NCBI RefSeq assembly: GCF_030412785.1
Contig: NZ_CP125295.1
Coordinates: forward strand, 1,364,001-1,428,000
Reading direction: 5' to 3'
DNA length: 64,000 bases
Source of the DNA: Paraburkholderia sabiae
GTDB lineage: Bacteria; Pseudomonadota; Gammaproteobacteria; Burkholderiales; Burkholderiaceae
Below are positions 27,850-36,943 of the stretch, piece by piece; position 1 is the stretch's first letter; every line of letters starts with the position of its first letter. The notes beneath the pieces were generated by a model that did not search any database, was not told the origin of the DNA, and was given only the letters and a program-made list of their open reading frames with translations. Position numbers and translations under genes: made by a program.

Positions 27850-28119
27850 TCAGGCCGCCGTACCGTTCTTCAGCGATTCGACCAGCTCGACGTATTGCTG
27901 CTTGGCCGTATCGGATGCCGTGCCTTGCAGCGCGGCCCAAGCATCGTACTTGTACTTGCCGACGATATCGGTGAAGCCCGGCTTGTCGCCGTGCACGTCG
28001 CCGTCGGTGGCCTGCTTGAAGAGCGCGTACAGGCGCAGCAGCGTGAGATTGCCCGGACGCTCCGGCAGTTGTTTCACGTCTTCTTGTGCCTGGGTGAAGA
28101 GACCGTCCACGTTGCTCAT
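27850..28119 (-). CDS. Acyl-CoA-binding protein
   Basis: An 89-residue protein covering the whole four-helix ACBP fold. LRLYALFKQATDGDVHGDKP and GKYKYDAWAALQGTASDTA match the acyl-CoA-binding signature, with the conserved Tyr, Lys and Trp. Such proteins bind long-chain acyl-CoA esters in the cytosol and buffer their level. ACBPs are common in eukaryotes and present in some proteobacteria including Burkholderia. Start MSNVDGLF at 28119 follows GAGGAT, a good ribosome site. It diverges from tsaB across 168 bp. Confidence 0.93.
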   Translation of the reverse strand: MSNVDGLFTQAQEDVKQLPERPGNLTLLRLYALFKQATDGDVHGDKPGFTDIVGKYKYDAWAALQGTASDTAKQQYVELVESLKNGTAA

Positions 28120-28287
28120 CAGATCCTCCGTGCTTATTCGAGATAGGGCGTCGATCATAACAAGCGAGACGCGGCGGGCGGCCGCCTGACGCTGGAGCGA
28201 TCCTTCCAAACGCCGGACGTGCCGGTTGGGCCGCGTCGGGTTTTGTTCGCATCCGGCGACGCAGGGTGCCGCATTACAATAGCGGTC

Positions 28288-29109
28288 ATGACGAAAACCG
28301 TGCTGCTTGCCCTCGATACTTCGACCGAATTTTGCTCGGTCGCACTGCTGTCCGCCGATTCCGCCGACGCCGCGTCCCCGGACGAGCCGGACGCGCCTGC
28401 TCCGAAACCGCGCGTGTGGGTCCGCCATGAAGCGACGGGCGCCGTCTCCAGCGCGCGCCTGCTTCCCGCCATCCGCGAACTGTTCAACGAAGCGGGCCTC
28501 GCGCTCGCCGATTGCGACGCGATCGCGTTCGGCTCCGGGCCGGGCTCGTTCACGGGCTTGCGCACGGCAACGGGCGTCGCGCAAGGTCTCGCGTTCGGGC
28601 TGAGTTGCCCCGTCGTGCCTATCGGTACGTTGCTCGCGTGCGCTGAAAGCGCGCGTCTGCACGATCCGTCGACGGCGCGCGTGCTGGCGGCCATCGACGC
28701 GCGCATGGACGAGGTCTACTGGGCCGACTTCGCGTGGGACGACGATGCAGGAGAGTGGCGCACGGTTCATCCCGCATCGCTTGGCGCGCCGGATGCGCTG
28801 CCGTTGCCGGATCAGCCGTTCACGCTCGCGGGCAATGCCGCGGCGGCGTTCGGCGAGCGTCTGAAGGCGGCAGCCGCCGCACGGCATGTCGATCAGGAAG
28901 CCGTGCCGCACGCGCTGCCCCTGGCGTTCGCCGCACTGCGCGCATTCCGCGCGGGCCGCACGCTTCCCGCCGATCAGGCCGCGCCCGAATACATCCGCGA
29001 CAAGGTTGCACAAACCACCGAAGAACGCATGGCGGCGAAGGCTGCGCAGGCGCAATCGGCTGCCGCGGCCCGCTCCGCTCAACCCGCGCACGGCGAGGGC
29101 GGGCAATGA
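28288..29109 (+). CDS. tsaB: tRNA threonylcarbamoyladenosine biosynthesis protein TsaB
   Basis: TsaB is the non-catalytic partner of TsaD, and with TsaE forms the complex that makes t6A at position 37 of ANN-decoding tRNAs. The 273-residue protein has the ASKHA N-terminal part ([16 protein letters not shown]) and the conserved [12 protein letters not shown]. An acidic/proline insert (about residues 28-42) and an Ala-rich C-terminal tail after EYIRDKVAQ lengthen it beyond the 231 of E. coli. Start ATG 28288. Its stop overlaps the rimI start by 4 bp, as is common for tsaB-rimI pairs. Confidence 0.93.
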   Translation: MTKTVLLALDTSTEFCSVALLSADSADAASPDEPDAPAPKPRVWVRHEATGAVSSARLLPAIRELFNEAGLALADCDAIAFGSGPGSFTGLRTATGVAQGLAFGLSCPVVPIGTLLACAESARLHDPSTARVLAAIDARMDEVYWADFAWDDDAGEWRTVHPASLGAPDALPLPDQPFTLAGNAAAAFGERLKAAAAARHVDQEAVPHALPLAFAALRAFRAGRTLPADQAAPEYIRDKVAQTTEERMAAKAAQAQSAAAARSAQPAHGEGGQ

Positions 29110-29600
29110 GCGGCGTGCTGCTGGCGGACCGCTACATGTCGCCAATGACGGAAGGCGATCTCGACGAGGTCGCCGTAGTCGAAAAGCTCGCCTATGAATT
29201 TCCATGGAGCCGGGGCAATTTCGAAGATTCGCTGCGCAACGGCTATTTCGGCGTGTGTCTGCGACACGTGACGGGCACGCTGATCGGCTATTGCGTGCTG
29301 ATGCCCGTCGTCGACGAGATGCATCTGCTGAATCTGTGCGTCGCGCCCGTCGCGCAGCACGCGGGTGCGGGACTCGCGCTGCTGCGCGAAGCCGTGCGCA
29401 TCTCGCGTAGTGAAAAGCTCGCGGGCATGCTGCTCGAAGTACGGCCGTCGAACCATCGCGCGATCAAGCTGTACGAGCGCTTTGGATTCACGTCGATCGG
29501 CCGTCGCAAGAACTATTATCCGGCGCGGCATCGCAGCCGGGAGGACGCCATCGTGATGCGTTTCAGTTTCGTGAAGGAGGGCGCAGATGGCGCTGCATGA
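29106..29600 (+). CDS. rimI: Ribosomal protein S18 alanine N-acetyltransferase
   Basis: RimI is a GNAT enzyme that acetylates the N-terminal Ala of ribosomal protein S18. The 164-residue protein shows [14 protein letters not shown] near the N terminus, [20 protein letters not shown] as the acetyl-CoA loop, and [17 protein letters not shown] with the conserved NxxAxxLYxxxGF pattern. Start ATG 29106 overlaps the tsaB stop (ATGA). Its last 14 bp overlap the start of the next gene, so the four genes from tsaB on are translationally packed. Confidence 0.93.
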   Translation: MSGVLLADRYMSPMTEGDLDEVAVVEKLAYEFPWSRGNFEDSLRNGYFGVCLRHVTGTLIGYCVLMPVVDEMHLLNLCVAPVAQHAGAGLALLREAVRISRSEKLAGMLLEVRPSNHRAIKLYERFGFTSIGRRKNYYPARHRSREDAIVMRFSFVKEGADGAA

Positions 29601-30588
29601 ATCCGCGCTGGAAGAACTCGGCCTCGCGCCGATGTGGGTGCGTCGCGGCGGCGCACATGAGGCGGCGGCTGAGTTGGCAGCATCGGACAGTGATGCCGAT
29701 GTCGTGGCTAACGAAGCGCAGCCTGTAGAGGTTGCATCGGCTGTCGGCGTCGAAGCGCCGGTTTCGCACGAAACGCAACCGCCTGCAGGCGTTTCAAACG
29801 CCGCTCGCGAGCCGCTCGAAAGCCGCGAACCCGTACGAGCCGAAGCCACACCCGCCGACGCGCCGCAAGCCCGTCGAGCGCCGCCGCCCGCCGCCGACGA
29901 AGCGCCGCCTTTCCCCGACGACGACTTCGCCTGGTTCGACGATCTGCCCGCCGCGCCGCCGTCCGACGCCGAAGCAAAATCGAACGAACCCGCGCAGCCC
30001 GGCATCGACACGCTCGACTGGACGGCGCTCGAAGCCCGCGTCTCGGCGTGCGAGCGTTGCCGTCTGTGCGAGCGGCGCACGAACACGGTGTTCGGCGTCG
30101 GCGATCGCGAGGCCGACTGGATGCTGATCGGCGAAGCGCCCGGGGAGAACGAGGACAAGCAGGGTGAACCGTTCGTGGGTCAGGCGGGCAAACTGCTCGA
30201 CAACATGCTGCGCTCGCTCGATCTCGCGCGCGGCACGAATGTCTATATCGCCAACGTGATCAAGTGCCGGCCGCCCGGCAACCGCAATCCGGAACCGGAC
30301 GAAGTGGCGCGCTGCGAGCCGTATCTGCAGCGTCAGGTCGCGCTCGTGAAGCCGAAGCTGATCGTCGCGCTCGGCCGCTTCGCTGCGCAGAGTCTGCTGA
30401 AGACGGAAGCGAGCATTTCGTCGCTGCGTGGACGCGTGCACGAATACGAAGGCGTGCCCGTCGTGGTGACCTACCATCCCGCGTATCTGCTGCGCAGCCT
30501 CGGCGATAAGTCGAAGTCGTGGCAGGACCTGTGCCTCGCCCGCGACACATGGCGCAAGGCCGGCGCAGAAGGGGACGCGGCGAAATGA
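29587..30588 (+). CDS. Uracil-DNA glycosylase, iron-sulfur family 4-like
   Basis: A 333-residue family-4-type uracil-DNA glycosylase that removes uracil from DNA. The catalytic domain (about residues 140-330) has the Cys pair CERCRLC, motif [19 protein letters not shown], later cysteines in [10 protein letters not shown] and ARCEPYL, and HPAYLLR. The four cysteines fit a 4Fe-4S cluster. The first 140 residues are an Ala/Pro/Glu-rich, probably disordered extension absent from short family-4 enzymes; the part just before the domain, [13 protein letters not shown], is acidic and aromatic. It overlaps rimI by 14 bp and the next gene by 4 bp. Confidence 0.92.
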   Translation: MALHESALEELGLAPMWVRRGGAHEAAAELAASDSDADVVANEAQPVEVASAVGVEAPVSHETQPPAGVSNAAREPLESREPVRAEATPADAPQARRAPPPAADEAPPFPDDDFAWFDDLPAAPPSDAEAKSNEPAQPGIDTLDWTALEARVSACERCRLCERRTNTVFGVGDREADWMLIGEAPGENEDKQGEPFVGQAGKLLDNMLRSLDLARGTNVYIANVIKCRPPGNRNPEPDEVARCEPYLQRQVALVKPKLIVALGRFAAQSLLKTEASISSLRGRVHEYEGVPVVVTYHPAYLLRSLGDKSKSWQDLCLARDTWRKAGAEGDAAK

Positions 30589-31580
30589 TGGAAAACGCCG
30601 GGCCGACCGCTTCGTTCGAGGCGCCCTCGTTGGCCCGACGCTCGGCCCGGCTCGACGCGCTATCCGATGCCGCCGTGCGCGACATCGCGTGGCTGCTGTT
30701 CAGTCCCGACCTGTTGCGCGCGCAACCGCCCGATGGCGCGCTCGCGACACCGTTCGAATCGCCCGACGAAGCGGCTGCAACGGTGGCTTGGCTCGAAGTA
30801 CAGAACGCCGATCCCGCCGATCTGCATCGCCATATCGCGGCGGCGCGGGTCACGCGTCTCGGGCGTTACGCCGAATGTCTGCTCGCGTATTTTCTGAAGC
30901 ACGGTCCGGCGGCGCGCCTGATCGCCGCGAACGTCGCGCTGCGGCGCGCGGGCGTGACGCTCGGCGAATGTGATTTCCTCGTCGAGACGCAGACAGGCAA
31001 GCGATTGCATTGGGAACTGGCCGTCAAATGCTATCTGCACGCGGGCGACGGCCGGGGCGAACTGGCCGACTACGTGGGCCCGAATCTGCAGGATCGCTTC
31101 GATCTGAAGCTCGCGCATCTGCTCGATCATCAGTTGCGGCTCAGCGCGCGCGAGGAGTTCGCGTCGCTCGGTCATCGCGGTCCGTGGGATGCGCAGATGT
31201 TCGTCAAAGGGTGGCTGTTCTACCGCGACGGACGCAACGAGCGCGATCCCGTCGAAATCGAGCCGACGCACGCGCGCGGCTGGTGGACGACGCGCGCCGA
31301 CTGGCCCGCGTTTTCAGCCGGTCATGCCGATGCGTGGACGCTGCTGCCGAGGCTCGAATGGCTCGCGCTGCGGACGCGTGATGCACGCGACGCTTCGAAC
31401 TTCCTCTCGCCGGAAACGCTCGCGCAGCAACTCGCGAAACACACAGTGCCGACGATGGTCGCGGGGTTCGTTCAGCAGCCCGGCGGGCAGTGGACAGAGC
31501 GCTCGCGGGGCTTCATCGTTCCCGACGACTGGCCCGAGCGGGCCCAGGCGTTTGCGCGCCAGCAGACTCGCAAGTCCTAG
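30585..31580 (+). CDS. DUF1853 family protein
   Basis: A 331-residue protein of unknown function. The core ARVTRLGRYAECLLAYFL, CDFLVETQTGKRLHWELAVKCYL and YVGPNLQDRFDLKLAHLL matches what I recall of the DUF1853 family. The E-x9-D-x-L-x8-HWELAVK-Y arrangement looks like a PD-(D/E)XK nuclease-type core (E, D, E-x-K), which is inference from the pattern. The C-terminal half is Trp-rich (RGWWTTRADWPAF). It has no signal peptide. It starts inside the udg stop (ATGA), so its expression is tied to tsaB, rimI and udg. Confidence 0.82.
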   Translation: MMENAGPTASFEAPSLARRSARLDALSDAAVRDIAWLLFSPDLLRAQPPDGALATPFESPDEAAATVAWLEVQNADPADLHRHIAAARVTRLGRYAECLLAYFLKHGPAARLIAANVALRRAGVTLGECDFLVETQTGKRLHWELAVKCYLHAGDGRGELADYVGPNLQDRFDLKLAHLLDHQLRLSAREEFASLGHRGPWDAQMFVKGWLFYRDGRNERDPVEIEPTHARGWWTTRADWPAFSAGHADAWTLLPRLEWLALRTRDARDASNFLSPETLAQQLAKHTVPTMVAGFVQQPGGQWTERSRGFIVPDDWPERAQAFARQQTRKS

Positions 31581-31613
31581 CAATACTCACCACGCAGGCT
31601 TAAGCGCCCGCGC

Positions 31614-32420
31614 TCACCACCAGCGATAGAAATGATGCACCGGCCCGACGCCCTGACCGACGTCGAGTCGGCCGCTCTGTTCGAGCGCGCCCGTCAGCCA
31701 TTCCTTGGCATCGGCGACGGCGCTCGCCAGATCGTCGCGTTGCGGAATCAGCGCCGCGATCGCCGACGATAGCGAGCAGCCCGTCCCGTGCGTATTCGTG
31801 ACGGGCACGCGCGGCGCGGCGAGGCGCATCGTGCCGCTTTCCTGAATCAGCCAGTCGGGGCTGTCGGCGGCGGCGAGATGGCCGCCCTTCATCAGCACCG
31901 CGCGCGCGCCGAGCTTGCGCAGCGCTTCGCCCTGATCGACCATCGCGGCTTCGTCCGTCGCGCTCGATGTGCCGAGCAGCGCGGCCGCTTCCGGCAGATT
32001 CGGTGTCAGCAGATCGGCGAGCGGCAGCAGTTCGCTGCGCACGGCATCGACGGCTTCGGGTGCGAGCAGCGCGTGATTGCTCTTCGAGATCATCACGGTG
32101 TCGAGCACCACGTGCTTCGGCTGGTGACGGCGCAATGCATCGGCGACGGCGCACACGATCGATGCGTTCGCCAGCATGCCGATCTTCACGGCATCGATGC
32201 GTATGTCGTCGAACACGGCGTCCAGTTGCGCGGTGACAAAGGCGGGATCGGGCGTGTGGATGGCCGTCACGCCGCGCGTGTTCTGCGCCGTCAACGCGGT
32301 GATCACGGTCGCGCCATACGCGCCGAGCGCCGAGAAAGCCTTCAGATCGGCCTGAATGCCGGCGCCGCCGCCGGAGTCGGAACCGGCGATGGTCAGGACG
32401 TTGGGAATCGGTCGGGTCAT
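31614..32420 (-). CDS. thiD: Hydroxymethylpyrimidine/phosphomethylpyrimidine kinase
   Basis: ThiD phosphorylates HMP and then HMP-phosphate in thiamine biosynthesis. The 268-residue protein of the ribokinase fold has the signature TIAGSDSGGGAGIQADLKAFS near the N terminus and the catalytic NTHGTGCSLSSAIAA near the C terminus. Start MTRPIPNVLTIAG at 32420; a further 13 codons upstream are open but not typical of the family. It lies 61 bp downstream of lplT on the same strand. No other thiamine gene or TPP riboswitch is seen nearby. Confidence 0.95.
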   Translation of the reverse strand: MTRPIPNVLTIAGSDSGGGAGIQADLKAFSALGAYGATVITALTAQNTRGVTAIHTPDPAFVTAQLDAVFDDIRIDAVKIGMLANASIVCAVADALRRHQPKHVVLDTVMISKSNHALLAPEAVDAVRSELLPLADLLTPNLPEAAALLGTSSATDEAAMVDQGEALRKLGARAVLMKGGHLAAADSPDWLIQESGTMRLAAPRVPVTNTHGTGCSLSSAIAALIPQRDDLASAVADAKEWLTGALEQSGRLDVGQGVGPVHHFYRWW

Positions 32421-32481
32421 GGGAAAGCCTGAAAAGCAAAGGGCACCTGGCGCGCCCACTGACGAGAGGAGGCCGCGGGCC

Positions 32482-33789
32482 TCAGTGATGCGCTTCGCCG
32501 ATCAGCGAGACGGAGTCGAACGCGCGCTGGTTCGCCAGATGACGGCGCATCACGAGCCACATCATCACGCACACGAAAGTGCCGAACAGCACGATCACGA
32601 TCGCAACGGGCACGTCGAGCCACACGAGCACGGCGTACAGGCACAGCATCACGAGCACGGAGAGGTTCTCGTTGAAGTTCTGCACGGCGATCGAGTGACC
32701 CGCCGACAGCAGTACGTGGCCGCGATGCTGCAGCAGCGCATTCATCGGTACGACGAAGAACCCCGACAGCGCGCCGACAACCATCAGAAAGAGATAGGCG
32801 AAGATCAGATAACCGGGGATGTGCATCCTGCCGTAATAGATGCCCCAGTGCGACGGAAACAGATGCTTCGTATAGAAGGCCATCAGCATTACGGCGATGC
32901 CCATGATGATGCCGACGGGCAGCACGCTCAGTGACTTCTTCAGCGGCACGCGTGCGGCGGCGATCATTGCGCCCGCCGCGACGCCCACGGCGACGACGGC
33001 CTGCAGGATCGCGCCTTCCGACAGCGACATGCCGAGCGACACTTCGGCCCACTTCAGCACGATGAACTGCAGTGTCGCGCCCGCGCCCCAGAACAGCGTC
33101 GTGACGGCGAGCGAAATCTGGCCGAGCTTGTCGCGCCAGAGCACGACGAAACAGTCGGCGAAATCGGTAATGAGCTTGATGGGACCGTGTTCCTGGCGCG
33201 GATAGCGGGCGCCCGTGTCGGGAATGCGCAGATTGAAGAGCGCAGCGATCACGTAGATCAGGATGATGATGAGCATCGCCGCTTCGGCGGGTGTGTGGAT
33301 CGCCGGGGGCGTGTGCTTGATGATGTGCGAGGCGATATGCGGGCTGATCAGCGCGCCGCCGAGCACGGTACCGAGAATGATCGAGCCGACCGTCGTGCCT
33401 TCAATCCAGCCGTTCGCGGCGACGAGCCGGTCAGGCGGAAGCAGTTCGGTGAGAATGCCGTACTTGGCGGGCGAGTACGCGGCCGCGCCGAAACCCACGA
33501 TGCCGTACGCAAGCAGCGGATGCGCGCCGATCAGCATCGTAAGGCAACCGACCACCTTGATCGTATTGGTCACGAACATCACGCGGCCCTTCGGACGGGA
33601 GTCCGCGAAGGCGCCGACAAAAGCCGCGAGCACGACGTACGACAGCACAAAAAACAGCTTGAGCAGCGGCGTCATCCAGTTCGGGGCGTGAAGATCTTTC
33701 AGCAGTGCAATAGCAGCGATTAGAAGCGCATTGTCGGCCAGCGAGGAAAAAAACTGCGCGGCCATGATGGTGTAAAAACCTTTTTTCAT
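32482..33789 (-). CDS. lplT: Lysophospholipid transporter LplT (MFS)
   Basis: A 435-residue major facilitator with about 12 membrane segments. LplT flips lysophospholipids, mainly lyso-PE, to the inner leaflet for re-acylation by the Aas acyltransferase. The N terminus MKKGFYTIMAAQFFSSLADNA and the AYSPAKYGILTELLPPDRLVAANGWIEG segment are family-typical. No aas gene or fused acyltransferase lies in the window. Start at 33789 was chosen because the MKKGFY start is conserved; an upstream in-frame ATG 30 codons away gives an arginine-rich leader. It diverges from alr. Confidence 0.9.
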   Translation of the reverse strand: MKKGFYTIMAAQFFSSLADNALLIAAIALLKDLHAPNWMTPLLKLFFVLSYVVLAAFVGAFADSRPKGRVMFVTNTIKVVGCLTMLIGAHPLLAYGIVGFGAAAYSPAKYGILTELLPPDRLVAANGWIEGTTVGSIILGTVLGGALISPHIASHIIKHTPPAIHTPAEAAMLIIILIYVIAALFNLRIPDTGARYPRQEHGPIKLITDFADCFVVLWRDKLGQISLAVTTLFWGAGATLQFIVLKWAEVSLGMSLSEGAILQAVVAVGVAAGAMIAAARVPLKKSLSVLPVGIIMGIAVMLMAFYTKHLFPSHWGIYYGRMHIPGYLIFAYLFLMVVGALSGFFVVPMNALLQHRGHVLLSAGHSIAVQNFNENLSVLVMLCLYAVLVWLDVPVAIVIVLFGTFVCVMMWLVMRRHLANQRAFDSVSLIGEAHH

Positions 33790-34008
33790 CTGATGCGATG
33801 CTTTCCTCGCTGCGGTCTGTCCGCCCCGGCCGTAAGGTGTGCGTCCGGGCTTATTCCGTTCGAAATGGGTTGTGCGCACGGCTTTATATCACGAAAATAG
33901 CTGAATCCCGACTAGCAGAATCCTTGATCGCATTGTCGAGCTTGCCTTCGGCGCGTTGCAAACGCACTGTAAGCTACTGATTCGACAATGTCTTTACGAA
34001 AATATCCC

Positions 34009-35079
34009 ATGCCGCGCCCAGTCTCAGCCACGATCCATACTGCCGCTCTCGCCAATAATCTCGCAGTTGCCCGCCGCTACGCGCCAAAGTCCAAGATCTG
34101 GGCCGTCGTGAAGGCCAACGCCTACGGTCACGGACTTGCGCGAGCGTTCCCGGGCCTGCGCGCAACCGACGGCTTTGGTTTGCTCGACCTCGAAGAAGCG
34201 GTGAAGTTGCGTGAATTGGGGTGGGCAGGGCCAATTTTGTTGCTCGAGGGCTTTTTCCGGCCCACGGATATCGACGTGATCGACCGTTATAGTCTGACCA
34301 CGGCGCTGCATTCGGACGAACAGTTGCGCATGCTGGAAATGGCGCGTCTGTCCAAGCCCGTCAATATCCAGCTGAAGATGAACAGCGGCATGAACCGCCT
34401 CGGCTATACGCCCGAGAAGTTCCGCGCCGCCTGGGAGCGCGCGCGGGCCTGTCAGGGCGTCGGCCAGATCACGTTGATGACCCATTTCTCGGATGCCGAC
34501 AGCGAACGCGGCATCACGCACCAGATGGAAGCGTTCGAGCGCGGCGCGCAGGGCATCGCGGGCGCGCGCAGCCTTGCCAATTCGGCCGCCACGCTGTGGT
34601 ATCCGGAAGCCCATTTCGACTGGGTGCGCCCCGGCGTGATGCTGTACGGCGCGTCGCCGTCGGGCGTGAGTTCGGCGATCAAGGACACGGGTCTGCAGCC
34701 GGCCATGACGCTCGCCTCCGAACTGATCGCGGTGCAGACGCTCACGGAAGGCCACACGATCGGCTACGGCTCGACCTTCACGGCGCGCGCAGGCATGCGC
34801 ATCGGCGTGGTCGCGTGCGGCTACGCGGACGGCTATCCGCGCGTCGCGCCGGAAGGCACACCCGTTATCGTCGACGGCATCCGCACGCGGATCGTCGGAC
34901 GCGTGTCGATGGACATGATCACCGTCGATCTCACGCCGTGTCCGCAGGCGAACGTCGGCACGCGCGTCGAGCTGTGGGGCGCGCAGCTGCCCGTCGACGA
35001 CGTCGCGCAGGCGTGCGGCACGATCGGCTACGAGCTGGTGTGCGCCGTCGCGCCGCGCGTGCCCGTGCGTGCCGAGTAA
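34009..35079 (+). CDS. alr: Alanine racemase
   Basis: Alanine racemase interconverts L- and D-alanine with PLP, giving D-Ala for murein. The 356-residue protein has the PLP-binding lysine in [11 protein letters not shown] (Lys35) and the second catalytic base, Tyr, in [16 protein letters not shown] and [12 protein letters not shown] are also conserved. Start [10 protein letters not shown] at 34009 follows the family; an alternative ATG at 33988 adds seven residues and cannot be excluded, since neither has a good ribosome site. radA follows after 61 bp. Confidence 0.95.
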   Translation: MPRPVSATIHTAALANNLAVARRYAPKSKIWAVVKANAYGHGLARAFPGLRATDGFGLLDLEEAVKLRELGWAGPILLLEGFFRPTDIDVIDRYSLTTALHSDEQLRMLEMARLSKPVNIQLKMNSGMNRLGYTPEKFRAAWERARACQGVGQITLMTHFSDADSERGITHQMEAFERGAQGIAGARSLANSAATLWYPEAHFDWVRPGVMLYGASPSGVSSAIKDTGLQPAMTLASELIAVQTLTEGHTIGYGSTFTARAGMRIGVVACGYADGYPRVAPEGTPVIVDGIRTRIVGRVSMDMITVDLTPCPQANVGTRVELWGAQLPVDDVAQACGTIGYELVCAVAPRVPVRAE

Positions 35080-35140
35080 TCAGCGCTTTTACGGCGCATC
35101 ACTCCAAGACATAACAAACAACGACGCGTGACGAAACAAG

Positions 35141-36517
35141 TTGGCTAAACAGAAAACGTTGTACACCTGCACCGAATGCGGTGGGCAGTCTCCGAAGTGG
35201 CAGGGCCAGTGCCCTGCGTGTCATGCGTGGAACACGCTCGTCGAAACGGTCGCGGAATCGCCTTCCGCGCACCGCTTCCAGTCTCTCGCGAAGAGCCAGC
35301 CGGTGCAGAAGCTGTCCGATATCGAAGCGTCGGACGTGCCGCGCTTTTCGACGGGTGTCGGCGAGTTCGACCGGGTGCTCGGCGGCGGGCTGGTGGCGGG
35401 CGGCGTGGTGCTGATCGGCGGCGATCCGGGCATCGGCAAGTCGACGCTGCTGCTGCAATCGCTCGCGGAAATCGCCAGCGAGCGGCGCGCGCTCTACGTA
35501 AGCGGCGAGGAGTCTGCGGCACAGATTGCGTTGCGCGCGCAACGGCTGTCGCTGCTCGAACCGGGTTCGCACGCAACCGACCTCAAACTGCTCGCCGAAA
35601 TCCAGCTTGAAAAGATCCAGGCGACGATCGCCGAAGAACGGCCCGACGTCGCCGTCATCGACTCGATCCAGACCATCTATTCTGAAGCGCTGACGTCCGC
35701 GCCCGGTTCCGTCGCGCAGGTGCGCGAGTGCGCGGCGCAACTGACGCGCGTCGCCAAGCAGTCGGGCACCGCGATCATCATGGTCGGCCACGTGACGAAA
35801 GAGGGCAGTCTCGCGGGCCCGCGCGTGCTTGAGCACATCGTCGATACCGTGCTGTATTTTGAAGGCGACACGCACTCGTCTTTCCGCCTCGTGCGCGCGT
35901 TCAAGAACCGCTTCGGCGCCGTCAACGAACTGGGCGTGTTCGCGATGACGGAACGCGGATTGCGTGGCGTCGCGAATCCGTCGGCGCTGTTCCTGTCGCA
36001 GCACGAGCAGATCGTGCCGGGTTCGTGCGTGCTGGTCACGCAAGAGGGCACGCGGCCGCTGCTGGTCGAAGTGCAGGCGCTCGTGGATGCCGCGAACGTG
36101 CCGAATCCGCGCCGGCTCGCCGTCGGTCTCGAACAGAACCGGCTCGCGATGCTGCTCGCCGTGCTGCACCGGCATGCGGGCATCGCGTGTTTCGATCAGG
36201 ACGTGTTCCTGAACGCCGTGGGCGGCGTGAAGATCACCGAACCTGCCGCCGACCTCGCGGTCCTGCTCGCGATTCACTCGTCGATGCGCAACAAGCCGCT
36301 GCCGAAGGGACTGATCGTGTTCGGTGAAGTGGGGCTGGCGGGCGAAATCCGTCCGTCGCCGCGCGGCCAGGAACGTCTGAAGGAAGCCGCAAAGCTCGGC
36401 TTTTCGATTGCGCTGATTCCGAAGGCGAACGCGCCGAAGCAGGCAATCGACGGCTTGCAGGTAATCGCCGTCGAGCGGATCGAGCAGGCTATCGACCGGA
36501 TCCGCACGCTCGAATAA
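35141..36517 (+). CDS. radA: DNA repair protein RadA
   Basis: RadA is a RecA-like ATPase that helps branch migration and processing of recombination intermediates. The 458-residue protein has the N-terminal zinc finger (Cys10, Cys13, Cys24, Cys27), Walker A in LIGGDPGIGKSTLLLQ, the RadA-specific KNRFG motif in FKNRFGAVNELGVF, and a C-terminal Lon-protease-like domain (EIRPSPRGQERLKEAAKLGF). The start is a TTG at 35141, giving MAKQKTLYTC, the conserved N terminus. It may be co-transcribed with alr. Confidence 0.95.
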   Translation: MAKQKTLYTCTECGGQSPKWQGQCPACHAWNTLVETVAESPSAHRFQSLAKSQPVQKLSDIEASDVPRFSTGVGEFDRVLGGGLVAGGVVLIGGDPGIGKSTLLLQSLAEIASERRALYVSGEESAAQIALRAQRLSLLEPGSHATDLKLLAEIQLEKIQATIAEERPDVAVIDSIQTIYSEALTSAPGSVAQVRECAAQLTRVAKQSGTAIIMVGHVTKEGSLAGPRVLEHIVDTVLYFEGDTHSSFRLVRAFKNRFGAVNELGVFAMTERGLRGVANPSALFLSQHEQIVPGSCVLVTQEGTRPLLVEVQALVDAANVPNPRRLAVGLEQNRLAMLLAVLHRHAGIACFDQDVFLNAVGGVKITEPAADLAVLLAIHSSMRNKPLPKGLIVFGEVGLAGEIRPSPRGQERLKEAAKLGFSIALIPKANAPKQAIDGLQVIAVERIEQAIDRIRTLE

Positions 36518-36630
36518 CAAGGTTCAGACGATGGCGGATCGCGCCCGCTTTCTGGCGTAATCCGCTGTAAATTTCCGAACCTTGCGTGTAACCCAAGAGA
36601 CTTTCGTTTTCCCTATCCTCGTGAAATGCA

Positions 36631-36921
36631 ATGTCACGAGCGGAAAAGGAAGACGTTTTGAAACAGTCTCATCAATCCTCGGGCGAGCTTCTCTCGAACC
36701 TGCGCGGCTGCCGAGTCTCCGCGCCCATTCACGGGCCGTGGGGCGGCGGCTGCCGGATCGTCGAATGGATCGACACGACGGGGCAGATTTCGCGGCGTGT
36801 GGTGGCGGAAAACGTGACAGCCGACGAAGTGCGGGAGACGATCCGGCATCACGTCGAAGGCCGCAAACACCGTCTGATCGACGACGAACGCGAGCCCCGG
36901 CAGACCTTGCCGCGGCGTTGA
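36631..36921 (+). CDS. Small DUF2866-like protein
   Basis: A 96-residue soluble protein of unknown function. The central part, LRGCRVSAPIHGPWGGGC and VEWIDTTGQISRRVV, resembles the DUF2866 proteins that I know mainly from Burkholderia relatives. The C terminus is basic and charged. The start is uncertain: ATG 36631 has no ribosome site, whereas a TTG at 36658 (LKQSHQ) has GGAAGA upstream. Codon use matches neighbouring genes. It is convergent with the CoA-transferase gene, with only 22 bp between the stops. Confidence 0.65.
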   Translation: MSRAEKEDVLKQSHQSSGELLSNLRGCRVSAPIHGPWGGGCRIVEWIDTTGQISRRVVAENVTADEVRETIRHHVEGRKHRLIDDEREPRQTLPRR

Positions 36922-36943
36922 GCTTCGGCCACGCCGCACCTGA

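Noticed and set aside
32421..32481. TPP riboswitch before thiD.
   Set aside because: The gap between lplT and thiD is only 61 bp, too short for a full TPP aptamer, and its consensus is absent.
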